This document shows positions 37,490 through 46,219 of a DNA stretch of 63,626 bases, in pieces (the first letter of the stretch is position 1; each line of letters opens with the position of its first letter). A model generated the notes under the pieces. It saw only the letters and a list, made by a program, of their open reading frames with translations, searched no databases and was not told the origin of the DNA. The stretch lies in contig NZ_AUHK01000010.1 of NCBI RefSeq assembly GCF_000423145.1, positions 1 to 63,626 on the forward strand. The letters are read 5' to 3'. The position numbers were made by a program, and so were the translations under genes. The stretch comes from Helcococcus sueciensis DSM 17243. Lineage in GTDB: Bacteria > Bacillota > Clostridia > Tissierellales > Peptoniphilaceae.

Positions 37490-39417
37490 TATTCCTCCAT
37501 CGCTTCTAACTCTTCATGTAATTCAAACCATTTATCGCTTAAAATTTGTTTTTCTTCTTGTAAATTCTCTATAGATAATCCTATACTATTAGACTTTTCA
37601 AAGTCTTCATAAACTTCTTTTAAGGTAAGTTTATTATTTAATTTCTCGATTTCTAAATCTATCTCTTCGATTCTTTTTTCTGATTTTGATATCTGAGTTT
37701 TAATTCTTTTTATTAATCTTTGTTCTTTTTTTTGTTTTTTTAAATCTTTCTTTCTCTGCGTTTTATTGTGATTTGAAGAAGTTACGGTTTTCTGTTCATT
37801 TTCTTGTTTACTTAAATAATAATCATAATTTCCATTATAAATTTTAATATTTTTATCTTTGATTTCAATGATTACATCACATACTTTATTTAAGAAATAT
37901 CTATCATGACTTATCATAAATGCAGTCGCTTCATAATCATTAAGTGCATCTTCCAAGGTTTCCTTAGAATCTATATCTAAATGGTTTGTCGGCTCATCCA
38001 TTAGTAAAAAGTTTGAATCAGAAAGCATTAGTTCTAAAAGCGTAATTCTTGATCTTTCACCTCCAGATAAATCTCCTACAATATTAAATATATCATCACC
38101 AATAAACATAAATTTAGCTAAATAAGATCTAATATCATAATGAGTAAGATATGGATATTTATCCCATACCTCATCAATTATTGTTTTATCTAAATCCAGA
38201 TCTTTTTGCTCTTGATCAAAATAAACAGGATAAACCGATACACCTATTTCAATCTTTCCACTATCGGGTTTAAGTTTATTTAATATCATCTTAAATAAAG
38301 TTGTTTTTCCTGTTCCATTACCACCAATTAGTCCAACTTTCTGACCTTTATAAATATTAAATGAAATATCCTCATACAATGTGTTTTGTCCAAATGTTTT
38401 TGTAAGATTTTCAACACTCAAAACATCTTGACCACTTTCTCTCTTTGGTGTGAATTTTAATGCCATTTTTTCATCAAATATTTCTGGTTTTTCAAGTATT
38501 TTCATTTTATCAAGAAGTTTCTGTCTAGATCTTGATTGAGCGATTCCTCTTTTTCGTAAGGAACCTCCTAAAGAAGCAAATCTCTCTATTATTTCTTCTT
38601 GTCTTTCAATTTCTTTTTGTTGATTTTCATATAATCTTTTTTCAACTTCTATTTCTTTTTTTCGTCTTTCAATAAATTTTGAATAAGAAGTATTATATGT
38701 TTTAAGTTTTCCATTTTCCAATAAAAAAATTCTATTTGCTACTTTTTCTAAGAAATATCTATCATGCGAAATAAATACTACAAGCTTTTTTGAATCTCTT
38801 ATTAAGTTTTCAACAAATCCTATCGTATCTAAATCTAAATGGTTTGTTGGTTCATCAAGTAATAAAACATCTGCATTAGAGATTAAAAGTTTTGCAAGTT
38901 CCAGCCTTGATTTTTCTCCCCCACTTAAATTTGATACACTATCATTAAATCTTTCCCTTGGAAAACCCATCCCTATAAGTATAGAATCAATCTTGTTTTC
39001 AAAATATTCTCCACCTAATTCATAATATCTTTCAAGCAAATTATTATATTCAATTGTATCTCTTTCTAATTTTTCCAAATCTTCATGTTGATTCAAGCTT
39101 TTTTCAAGCAGTTTAATTTTTTCTTCTATTTCATGAATATAATTGAACTCTTCTAACATTTCTTCATAAATAGTTTTATCGCTATTTAGAGAAATATTTT
39201 GGAGCATATATCCTATTTTTAAATTTCCTCTTTTGTAAACATTACCTTCATATTCATCAATTTTATCCGTTAAAATGTTAAAAAGAGTGGTTTTTCCTGC
39301 TCCATTCGGCCCAACTATTCCCACCTTATCATTTTCATTTAAATTAAAACTTATATCTTGAAATATTTGCTTTATTCCAAAAGATTTTGAAAGTTTTGAA
39401 ACTGTTATTTCTGCCAT
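37489..39417 (-). CDS. ABC-F ATPase, YdiF type
   Basis: A 642-residue ABC-F protein. Walker A motifs are GPNGAGKT and GGNGTGKT, signatures LSGGEKSR and LSGGERSR, and both Walker B ends read DEPTNHLD. It has the inter-domain linker and a C-terminal coiled coil (about 555-640). Housekeeping ABC-F proteins relieve ribosome stalling. Adjacency to rex matches ydiF-rex linkage in Bacillus, supporting the YdiF assignment. It ends on the start codon of the second BMP lipoprotein. Confidence 0.92.
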   Translation of the reverse strand: MAEITVSKLSKSFGIKQIFQDISFNLNENDKVGIVGPNGAGKTTLFNILTDKIDEYEGNVYKRGNLKIGYMLQNISLNSDKTIYEEMLEEFNYIHEIEEKIKLLEKSLNQHEDLEKLERDTIEYNNLLERYYELGGEYFENKIDSILIGMGFPRERFNDSVSNLSGGEKSRLELAKLLISNADVLLLDEPTNHLDLDTIGFVENLIRDSKKLVVFISHDRYFLEKVANRIFLLENGKLKTYNTSYSKFIERRKKEIEVEKRLYENQQKEIERQEEIIERFASLGGSLRKRGIAQSRSRQKLLDKMKILEKPEIFDEKMALKFTPKRESGQDVLSVENLTKTFGQNTLYEDISFNIYKGQKVGLIGGNGTGKTTLFKMILNKLKPDSGKIEIGVSVYPVYFDQEQKDLDLDKTIIDEVWDKYPYLTHYDIRSYLAKFMFIGDDIFNIVGDLSGGERSRITLLELMLSDSNFLLMDEPTNHLDIDSKETLEDALNDYEATAFMISHDRYFLNKVCDVIIEIKDKNIKIYNGNYDYYLSKQENEQKTVTSSNHNKTQRKKDLKKQKKEQRLIKRIKTQISKSEKRIEEIDLEIEKLNNKLTLKEVYEDFEKSNSIGLSIENLQEEKQILSDKWFELHEELEAMEE

Positions 39418-39448
39418 TTTTACCTCATATATGAATATATTATAGCAT

Positions 39449-39479
39449 ATAAAAAGCTGTTACAAACTATGTAACAGCT
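39449..39479 (-). terminator. rex terminator
   Basis: Minus-strand AGCTGTTAC/GTAACAGCT (seven-base loop) followed by TTTTTATAT, between rex and the YdiF-type gene. Confidence 0.85.
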
Positions 39480-39494
39480 AAGATTGAATTCATT

Positions 39495-40127
39495 TTATTC
39501 GTATTGATCTGGATTGCCCATATAATATATAAGCGCATAAAGTGATTCACTTAATAATATATTTTCAATCGGTATATTAATATCTGAACTTAATGCTGTT
39601 GGAGCAAAGTTCCAAATACCTTTAATGTTTTTATCTTTTACTATTTCGACTATATCGTTTGCAGACTCTTTTGGAACTGTTAAAACTAATATATCTACAT
39701 CATTATTGTCTAGGAAAGCTCCTAGCTCTTCTATTGATTTAACTTCTAAACCACTTTTTTCATCAGTTTTAGCTTCCTTATCAAATACTGATAAAACATT
39801 AAATTTTTTAGTTTCAAATCCTTTATAATTATAAATTGCCTTACCTATATGACCATATCCTACTATAATTACATTGTATCCTTTATTCAAACCAATGATT
39901 TCTCTAATTGATTCTTTAAGGTCACCAACTCGATATCCATAGCCCTGCTGTCCGAACCCACCAAAATGATTTAAGTCTTGTCTAATTTGAGAGGCTGTAA
40001 ATCCTGTTATTTCACTAAGTTCTTTTGATGAAATTTTTTCTATATTATCATTTTCTAATTCTTGTAAATAATAATAATATTTTGGTAATCTTCTTATAAC
40101 AGCTGGCGAAATTCTATTTTTGTACAT
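39495..40127 (-). CDS. rex: redox-sensing transcriptional repressor Rex
   Basis: A 210-residue Rex protein with an N-terminal winged helix (SPAVIRRLPKYYYYLQEL, then SKELSEITGFTASQIRQDLNHFGGFGQQGYGY) and a C-terminal Rossmann domain with the NADH-binding VIVGYGHIGKAI. It senses the NADH/NAD+ ratio and represses fermentation and NADH-reoxidation genes. A Rex box overlies its own promoter, so autoregulation is likely. Confidence 0.97.
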   Translation of the reverse strand: MYKNRISPAVIRRLPKYYYYLQELENDNIEKISSKELSEITGFTASQIRQDLNHFGGFGQQGYGYRVGDLKESIREIIGLNKGYNVIIVGYGHIGKAIYNYKGFETKKFNVLSVFDKEAKTDEKSGLEVKSIEELGAFLDNNDVDILVLTVPKESANDIVEIVKDKNIKGIWNFAPTALSSDINIPIENILLSESLYALIYYMGNPDQYE

Positions 40128-40150
40128 ACGCCCTCCTATTTTATATATTC

Positions 40151-40180
40151 ATTATATATAAAATTTTGTTAAACTGTCAA
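40151..40180 (-). promoter_or_regulatory. rex promoter
   Basis: Minus-strand TTGACA (40180-40175), 18 bases, TATAAT (40156-40151), with GGAGGG ahead of the rex start. Confidence 0.75.
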
Positions 40181-40183
40181 CAA
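40166..40183. promoter_or_regulatory. Rex operator
   Basis: TTGTTAAACTGTCAACAA differs at one position from the clostridial Rex consensus TTGTTAANNNNTTAACAA. It covers the -35 hexamer of the rex promoter and abuts the last codon of phoR. Confidence 0.8.
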
Positions 40184-41242
40184 TTATCTTTTCGATAATC
40201 CTTGATTTTTAGGTAAATTTACAATAAATGTCGATCCATATCCTAAACTACTTCTAAGTTCTATGCTACCAGAGTGGATATTTACAATATTTTTAACGAG
40301 AGATAGCCCAAGTCCTGTTCCTGTCTTATTTCCTCTTGATTTATCAACCACATAAAATCTTTCAAATATTCTTTCTTGATTTTCTTTTGAAATTCCTATA
40401 CCATTGTCGATAAACTTTATCTCTATTTCATTTCCTTTATCATGATATTTAATATCAAGTCTTGGATTTTCTTTTGAACTATATTTAATAGCATTAGATA
40501 TTAAGTTTCTAAATAAATCAAACATCAATTTATCATTTCCATAAAAAGGTATTTCTTCATAATCAAAATTAACTTCCATGTTCTTTTCTTTTATTAAAAC
40601 ATCAAAACTTTCTATATTTTCAATTATTATCTTCCCTAAATCAAGATTAACAAAATTTTCTCTTCTTATCTTGTTGTTATCTATTTTTGATAATTTAATT
40701 GTTTCATCAATCATGTTTAGCAGTCTATCACCTTCAAGATTGATTCTATTTGCAAATTCTATAATTTCATTTTCTTTTGCAACTCCTTGAGATATTAATT
40801 CCGCATATCCTTTTATACTCGTCAAAGGACTCTTTAATTCATGAGAAACATTGGCTGAAAATTCTCTTCTTATATTTACTGCATTATTTATACTTTCAAT
40901 ACCTTTCTCAACTTCCTTTATATCATATCCATAATCCTTGAGGATATTTAGTATATCTACAGTATCCTCAGGAAGTATTGTATCGGTAGAAGGATCATGA
41001 TTTATTAAGTTTAAAATATGTTTGAAAAAATATTTAAATGGTCCAAATATCTTTCCGTAAATATATATACTTGCAATATAGGATAAAATTAAAATTAATA
41101 TTATCGATGATAGTGATAATACTATCCAATTGCTTTTTATTACATTTATATCAATATCCAATACAAAATAAAATATTAATGATAAAAGTAAAAAAAAGCC
41201 TGTAAATGACATTAATAATATACAATACAGTCTTTTTTTCAT
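40184..41242 (-). CDS. phoR: PhoR-type sensor histidine kinase
   Basis: A 352-residue membrane kinase with two N-terminal hydrophobic segments separated by a short loop, and thus hardly any sensor domain. The kinase core has the H-box SANVSHELKSPLTSIKGYAELI, N-box NLISNAIKYS, and G-boxes DNGIGI and GTGLGLSLVKNI. Position in the pst-phoU-phoB operon indicates that it senses phosphate through the Pst/PhoU complex. Two bases from phoB. Confidence 0.92.
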   Translation of the reverse strand: MKKRLYCILLMSFTGFFLLLSLIFYFVLDIDINVIKSNWIVLSLSSIILILILSYIASIYIYGKIFGPFKYFFKHILNLINHDPSTDTILPEDTVDILNILKDYGYDIKEVEKGIESINNAVNIRREFSANVSHELKSPLTSIKGYAELISQGVAKENEIIEFANRINLEGDRLLNMIDETIKLSKIDNNKIRRENFVNLDLGKIIIENIESFDVLIKEKNMEVNFDYEEIPFYGNDKLMFDLFRNLISNAIKYSSKENPRLDIKYHDKGNEIEIKFIDNGIGISKENQERIFERFYVVDKSRGNKTGTGLGLSLVKNIVNIHSGSIELRSSLGYGSTFIVNLPKNQGLSKR

Positions 41243-41243
41243 A

Positions 41244-41921
41244 TTATTCCCCTATTTTATAACCAATATTTCTAATTGTTTTTATATATTTTCCTGAGTC
41301 TTTTAATTTTTGTCTAAGAGTTCTTATATGAACGTCTACCGTTCTTGATTCTCCTGTATAATCGAATCCCCAAACTTCATACATTAGTTTTTCACGACTT
41401 AAAACTATTTCTTCATTTATTAAAAAGAAATACAATAGTTCAAACTCTTTATATGTTAAGTTAATTAACTCTTCCCCTACATATATTTCTCTTTTTCTAT
41501 AGTCTAAATAAATATCCTTAAACTCTAAAATAGAGTCTTCACTTTGATTTTTAGGAGATCTTCTTAATATAGCTTTAATTCTAGACACAGTCTCTAACAC
41601 ACCAAATGGTTTGGTAATATAGTCATCAGCTCCCATATCTAATCCCTTAACTTTGTCATATTCGCTATCTTTAGCAGTCAACAAAATTACAGGTACGTCA
41701 CTATTTTTACTTCCTTTTCTTATTTTCGAAAGAATACTATATCCGTCTTCTCCATCTAACATTAAATCTAAAATAACTAATGAAGGATTAATTTCTTCAA
41801 AATAATTAAAAAACTCTTTTGCTCCTGGAAATCCATAAGCTTTATATCCATGATTGTTTAATGCATAAACGAGCAAGTCTCTAATATTAACATCATCTTC
41901 GACAACAATTATTTTGTGCAT
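41244..41921 (-). CDS. phoB: PhoB/PhoP-type response regulator
   Basis: A 225-residue OmpR/PhoB-class regulator. The receiver domain has the acidic pair EDD, phospho-Asp in LVILDLML and the KPF lysine; the C-terminal winged helix includes SREKLMYEVWGFDYTGESRTVDVHIRTLRQKL. It is the likely activator of the pst genes. 18 bases from phoU. Confidence 0.94.
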   Translation of the reverse strand: MHKIIVVEDDVNIRDLLVYALNNHGYKAYGFPGAKEFFNYFEEINPSLVILDLMLDGEDGYSILSKIRKGSKNSDVPVILLTAKDSEYDKVKGLDMGADDYITKPFGVLETVSRIKAILRRSPKNQSEDSILEFKDIYLDYRKREIYVGEELINLTYKEFELLYFFLINEEIVLSREKLMYEVWGFDYTGESRTVDVHIRTLRQKLKDSGKYIKTIRNIGYKIGE

Positions 41922-41939
41922 AAATCCTCACTTTAAATT

Positions 41940-42587
41940 TTATTCTCTATACTTCCCTGTTATAGAATAATATACTCTTTCTGTGATATTTGTGCAATGG
42001 TCCCCTATTCTTTCTAGGTATTTTGCAATCAATAACATATCTAAACTATTTTTAGTATCGAATTTATCTTCCTTAACATCTTGGACAACTTCATATCTTA
42101 CTTTTTCGAAATATTCATCTACTAATTCTTCATTTTTCATTACTTCATCTATTAATGATAAATCAGCATCTACATATGCTTTAAGTGATTTTTTCACCAT
42201 GTCAATTGTTATTTTAGCCATTTCATAGATTGAACCCAAATCTGATCTATGATATGTTCTCTTATTTAATTTCATAATTAAGTATGAAATATCAGAAGCT
42301 TGATCACCTATTCTTTCTAAATCCGTAACCATTTTTAATGCTGTAGTTATGAATCTAAAATCAGATGCTACAGGTTGTTCTTTTAATAATAGATTTAATG
42401 CTTGCGCTTCAATTTCTGATTCTTTATCATTTATTTTTTGGTCACCTTCATACACTTCTCTTGCAAGCTCAACATCTTTTTCAGCAAGAGATCTGATAGC
42501 ATTTTCTATAGCAGTAGTAACTAAAGCTCCCATTTCAATAATCTCTTCATTTAATTTATTTAAATGTTGTTCAAAATTTATTCTCAT
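41940..42587 (-). CDS. phoU: phosphate transport regulator PhoU
   Basis: A 215-residue all-helical PhoU with two metal-binding repeats (DLERIGDQASDI and YLERIGDHCTNI). It links Pst transport to PhoR signalling. The ATG at 42587 has GGAGG four bases upstream; a longer frame begins inside pstB with no site and is rejected. Confidence 0.95.
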   Translation of the reverse strand: MRINFEQHLNKLNEEIIEMGALVTTAIENAIRSLAEKDVELAREVYEGDQKINDKESEIEAQALNLLLKEQPVASDFRFITTALKMVTDLERIGDQASDISYLIMKLNKRTYHRSDLGSIYEMAKITIDMVKKSLKAYVDADLSLIDEVMKNEELVDEYFEKVRYEVVQDVKEDKFDTKNSLDMLLIAKYLERIGDHCTNITERVYYSITGKYRE

Positions 42588-42597
42588 ATTTCCTCCA

Positions 42598-43350
42598 TTA
42601 ACCAAATCTACCAGAAATATAATTCTCTGTTCTTTCTTCTTTAGGATTTGAGAACAGTTCTTGTGTATCATTAAATTCAATCAATTTCCCTAAATAGAAA
42701 AATGCAGTCTTATCTGATACTCTTGTAGCTTGTTGCATATTGTGTGTTACTATAACTATAGTATATTCGTTTTTTAATTCAAAAATCAAATCTTCAATTT
42801 TATTTGTTGAAATTGGATCCAATGCTGATGTTGGCTCATCTAATAAAATAATTTTAGGTTTTACAGCTATAGCTCTAGCAATACATATTCTTTGTTGTTG
42901 ACCACCAGATACATCTACTGCTGATTTTTTTAGTTTATCTTTTACTTCATCCCATATAGCTGCTTTTTTTAAAGAAGTTTCTACTATTTCATCTAATTCA
43001 GCCTTATTTGTTATACCATGTGTTCTTGGACCATAAGCAACATTGTCATATATTGATTTAGGGAATGGATTTGGTTGTTGAAACACCATTCCAACTTCTC
43101 TTCTCAATGTATATTCATCAATATCTTTATAAATGTCCTTACCTTCAATTAGTATTTGTCCTTTATGTGAATAAGTCTCAACTAAATCATTCATTCTATT
43201 TATTGATTTTAATATTGTAGATTTACCACTTCCAGAAGGACCAATAAATGCGGTAACTTCATTTTCATTGATATCCATCGTAACTTTATCTATAGCTTGA
43301 AAATTGCCATAAAAAATATCAAAGTCTTTTATTTCAATAATTTTATTCAT
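42598..43350 (-). CDS. pstB: phosphate ABC transporter ATP-binding protein
   Basis: A 250-residue single ABC domain with [34 protein letters not shown] and the PstB-specific [20 protein letters not shown]. Start chosen at ATG 43350 with GGAGG five bases upstream; a TTG at 43362 would contain that site. Overlaps the end of pstA. Confidence 0.97.
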   Translation of the reverse strand: MNKIIEIKDFDIFYGNFQAIDKVTMDINENEVTAFIGPSGSGKSTILKSINRMNDLVETYSHKGQILIEGKDIYKDIDEYTLRREVGMVFQQPNPFPKSIYDNVAYGPRTHGITNKAELDEIVETSLKKAAIWDEVKDKLKKSAVDVSGGQQQRICIARAIAVKPKIILLDEPTSALDPISTNKIEDLIFELKNEYTIVIVTHNMQQATRVSDKTAFFYLGKLIEFNDTQELFSNPKEERTENYISGRFG

Positions 43351-44173
43351 TCTTTCCTCCAATTAAATTGGCTAGTTTTGTTGACATAGCATTGATTATT
43401 ATAGCAATAATAAGCAATACAAGTGCTGATGCATAAGCTTCTTGAGTATGTCTACCTTCAGCTGTCAAATTATACATAAACACTGCTAAAGTACTACCTT
43501 GATTTAGAGGTGATGCCAATTTCGCAAATGTTCCAGCTGTAAATTGTAAAGCAGCAGTTTCACCAAATATACGACCTATTGCAAGTATTATTCCCGAAAT
43601 TATACCATTCATAGCTGGTGGTAATACTACTTGAAATATAGTTCTTAATTTACGTGCTCCAAGTGCAAATGATCCCATTCTAAGTGATACTGGTACTGCA
43701 ATTAAAGCTTCTTCTGTTGATCTAATTATTAATGGCAGAATCATAATTGTTAAAGTTAGCGCACCAGCAATTTGTGAGTAGCCAAAACCTAAGGCTCTTA
43801 CAAAGAATAAATATCCAAATAATCCAAATACAATTGATGGAATTCCTTGTAATGTTTCAGTAGCCATACGTACAACTTTTACAAATTTACTTCCCTTAGG
43901 AGCATATTCAACCAGATATATAGCAGTAAATACACCAACCGGTACAGCTATAGCTAGTGAAATTAATATAATAACTATTGTATGTATAATCGATGGAAGC
44001 ATTGAAAGGTTCTGTGTTGTATTATTAATTGAAAACATTTCTGGTTTTAATTGTGGAATACCTCTAAATGCTACTGTTCCTAAAATCCATACAAGTACTC
44101 CAAAAGCAAAAATAGTAAAGAGATATATCAATGATTTTATAGTAATTGAAAACACTTTTTGTTTTTTAGTCAT
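43343..44173 (-). CDS. pstA: phosphate ABC transporter permease PstA
   Basis: A 276-residue permease with six hydrophobic segments and the EAA loop [21 protein letters not shown]. It partners PstC in the membrane channel. Its first codons overlap the pstC stop by eight bases. Confidence 0.95.
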   Translation of the reverse strand: MTKKQKVFSITIKSLIYLFTIFAFGVLVWILGTVAFRGIPQLKPEMFSINNTTQNLSMLPSIIHTIVIILISLAIAVPVGVFTAIYLVEYAPKGSKFVKVVRMATETLQGIPSIVFGLFGYLFFVRALGFGYSQIAGALTLTIMILPLIIRSTEEALIAVPVSLRMGSFALGARKLRTIFQVVLPPAMNGIISGIILAIGRIFGETAALQFTAGTFAKLASPLNQGSTLAVFMYNLTAEGRHTQEAYASALVLLIIAIIINAMSTKLANLIGGKNE

Positions 44174-45056
44174 TTTTTGTTCCCTTTCTATTCTTAATTA
44201 AGTTAAACACAACATTTATCATCAATATAAATACAAAGAGTACTGCACCTGTAGCTATAAGAGCATTTTCATGCTGTTGAGATGCATATTTCATCTCTAG
44301 TACAATATTTATTGTCATTGTTCTTACACCTTGGAATAATCCTTTTGGTATAATTGGTTGATTACCTGCAACCATTGCAACAGCCATAGTTTCACCTATT
44401 GCTCTACCAATTCCTAAAATAATTGATGATAATATTCCTGATTTTGCAGCAGGAATCATTACAGTAAATATTGTTCTTTCTTTACTTGCACCAAGCCCAA
44501 TAGAACCATCGTAATAAACCTTTGGAACTGCTCTTAATGCTGATTCGGAAAGTGAAATGATTGTAGGAAGTATCATAACTGCAAGCACTATAATTGCAGC
44601 AAATAAACTCAAACCATTATTTCCTCTAACTGGAATTTTTCTAATTAAAGGAACTATTACCGTCAAAGTAAATAAACCATAAACAACTGAAGGAATTCCA
44701 GCTAAAAGGTTAACTCCAGCTTTTAAAAATCCATATATTTTTTTTGGTGCATAATATGCCATGTATACCGCTACTAATAATCCTATAGGAACCCCTATTA
44801 AAATAGCGCCGGAAGTAGCATAGATACTTCCGACGATAAATGGTAATATTCCATATTGTGGTGGGTTCCAACTAGGGCGCCACTCTTTTCCAAATATAAA
44901 GTTTGTAAAACCTATATCTGCAATTGTTGGAATTGCTGTTGAGAAAAGAAAATATATTATAAACCCTAGCGCTACTATAGATGTGGCAGTAGACATGATG
45001 AATATTATCCTTGCAAACTTTTCTCCAAATGAAGCACCATTTGCCTTACTATTCAT
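44166..45056 (-). CDS. pstC: phosphate ABC transporter permease PstC
   Basis: A 296-residue permease with six hydrophobic segments and the EAA loop SKERTIFTVMIPAAKSGILS. PstC phrases FGKEWRPSWNPPQYGILPFIVGSIY and AIGETMAVAMVAGN are present. Follows pstS after 52 bases. Confidence 0.95.
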   Translation of the reverse strand: MNSKANGASFGEKFARIIFIMSTATSIVALGFIIYFLFSTAIPTIADIGFTNFIFGKEWRPSWNPPQYGILPFIVGSIYATSGAILIGVPIGLLVAVYMAYYAPKKIYGFLKAGVNLLAGIPSVVYGLFTLTVIVPLIRKIPVRGNNGLSLFAAIIVLAVMILPTIISLSESALRAVPKVYYDGSIGLGASKERTIFTVMIPAAKSGILSSIILGIGRAIGETMAVAMVAGNQPIIPKGLFQGVRTMTINIVLEMKYASQQHENALIATGAVLFVFILMINVVFNLIKNRKGTKND

Positions 45057-45108
45057 CTTTCCTCCTGTAAATCCTTTTCTATATATCTAGATATTAAATA
45101 ATTTATAA

Positions 45109-46056
45109 TTATTTAACGTCTGCCCAGTCTGTTATTTCTCCTAAAAAGATTTTCTTAACTGATTCTAAACTAATTTCTTCAGTTGGGTTATCTTTTGATA
45201 CAACTACTGCTATACCGTCTTTAGCAATTGCTAAAGATGCAACTTGAGCTTTTTCTTCATCTTTTAATTCTCTAGAAGCCATTCCTATGTTAACTACACC
45301 AGCTTCAGCATCTTTTATTCCTGCTGATGAACCTGTTGCGTTAATTACTACTTTTACTCCTTGATGTAAAGATTCATATGCTTCAGCTACTGCTTCCATT
45401 AATGGAGCAACTGATGTTGAACCTGAAACAGTTATTTCACCAGATAAACCTTCAGCTCCTTCATAAGCTTTTGCATTAGGATCAGCTTGTACAAATCCTT
45501 TTTCAACTGCTATATCTTGTCCTTCTTTTGACATGATATAGTTAACAAAATCTTGTGCTAAATCTGATAATGATCCTTCTTTATAAACAATATTTAATGG
45601 TCTTTGAATTGCATATTCTCCTGATAATACATTTTCAGGTGTTACTTCAACTCCATCAACCTTTAATCCTTTAACATTTGATCCATCTAATGAACCTAAT
45701 GAAATATATCCAATAGATGAGTTATCTCCTGATACAGTTTCAATAACTTTACCTGTACCATCTTGAATGATAGCTGTTTGAGTTGTTAAGTCGTTGTCGT
45801 TGTCATCAACTACACCAACGATTTCAACAAATGCAGATCTTGTACCTGATCCATCTTCTCTTGATACAACTGCAATTGGTCCTTCAGCTTTACCTGTATT
45901 TGATGAATCATCTTCTGATCCATTATCAGTTTCTGTATTTCCTTCTGTTTGTGTTTCAGTACTTGTTTCACCTTGTGTTTCATTTCCATCTGTGCTACAT
46001 GCAACTAGTGAAAATACTAAAACTAAAGCTAGTAATAATGATAGAATTTTTTTCAT
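45109..46056 (-). CDS. pstS: phosphate-binding lipoprotein PstS with circularly permuted domain order
   Basis: A 315-residue lipoprotein: signal peptide ending FSLVAC (Cys20), acidic Thr/Glu linker (21-58), then PstS sequence in swapped order. Residues 59-190 match what normally is the second half (VVSREDGSGTR, IGYISLG, then the FVNYIMSKEGQ C-terminal region). A linker of about 15 residues follows. Residues 205-315 match what normally is the first half (GSTSVAPLM, GSSAGIKDA, IGMASREL, IFLGEITDWADVK). The phosphate-contacting loops are all retained, so binding is expected. The gene heads pstCAB-phoU-phoB-phoR. Confidence 0.92.
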   Translation of the reverse strand: MKKILSLLLALVLVFSLVACSTDGNETQGETSTETQTEGNTETDNGSEDDSSNTGKAEGPIAVVSREDGSGTRSAFVEIVGVVDDNDNDLTTQTAIIQDGTGKVIETVSGDNSSIGYISLGSLDGSNVKGLKVDGVEVTPENVLSGEYAIQRPLNIVYKEGSLSDLAQDFVNYIMSKEGQDIAVEKGFVQADPNAKAYEGAEGLSGEITVSGSTSVAPLMEAVAEAYESLHQGVKVVINATGSSAGIKDAEAGVVNIGMASRELKDEEKAQVASLAIAKDGIAVVVSKDNPTEEISLESVKKIFLGEITDWADVK

Positions 46057-46144
46057 AATTTACTCCTCTTATTTTTTAATTATGTACAGAAAATTAAGTC
46101 TAATCTGTTACAGCTAGATAATATTAAATCTTTATTAATTTAAT

Positions 46145-46191
46145 ATTAGCTCTATGTAAAATCTGTGTAAAAGATTTTACATAGAGCTAAT
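46145..46191. repeat. 20-base perfect inverted repeat containing Pho-box-like repeats
   Basis: Arms 46145-46164 and 46172-46191 pair perfectly around GTGTAAA. On the minus strand the element contains TTTACA at 46171-46166 and 46160-46155, an 11-base direct spacing like PhoP/PhoB boxes, about 99 bases upstream of pstS. It also begins 29 bases after the typA stop, but no U-run follows, so a terminator role is less convincing. Confidence 0.6.
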
Positions 46192-46219
46192 TAATCTCTG
46201 ATAATTTCTACCATTATAT

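Noticed and set aside
45783-46117. Long open frames on both strands within the pstS signal/linker region
   Set aside because: They are by-products of the low-complexity acidic linker of PstS; none has a ribosome binding site or plausible protein.
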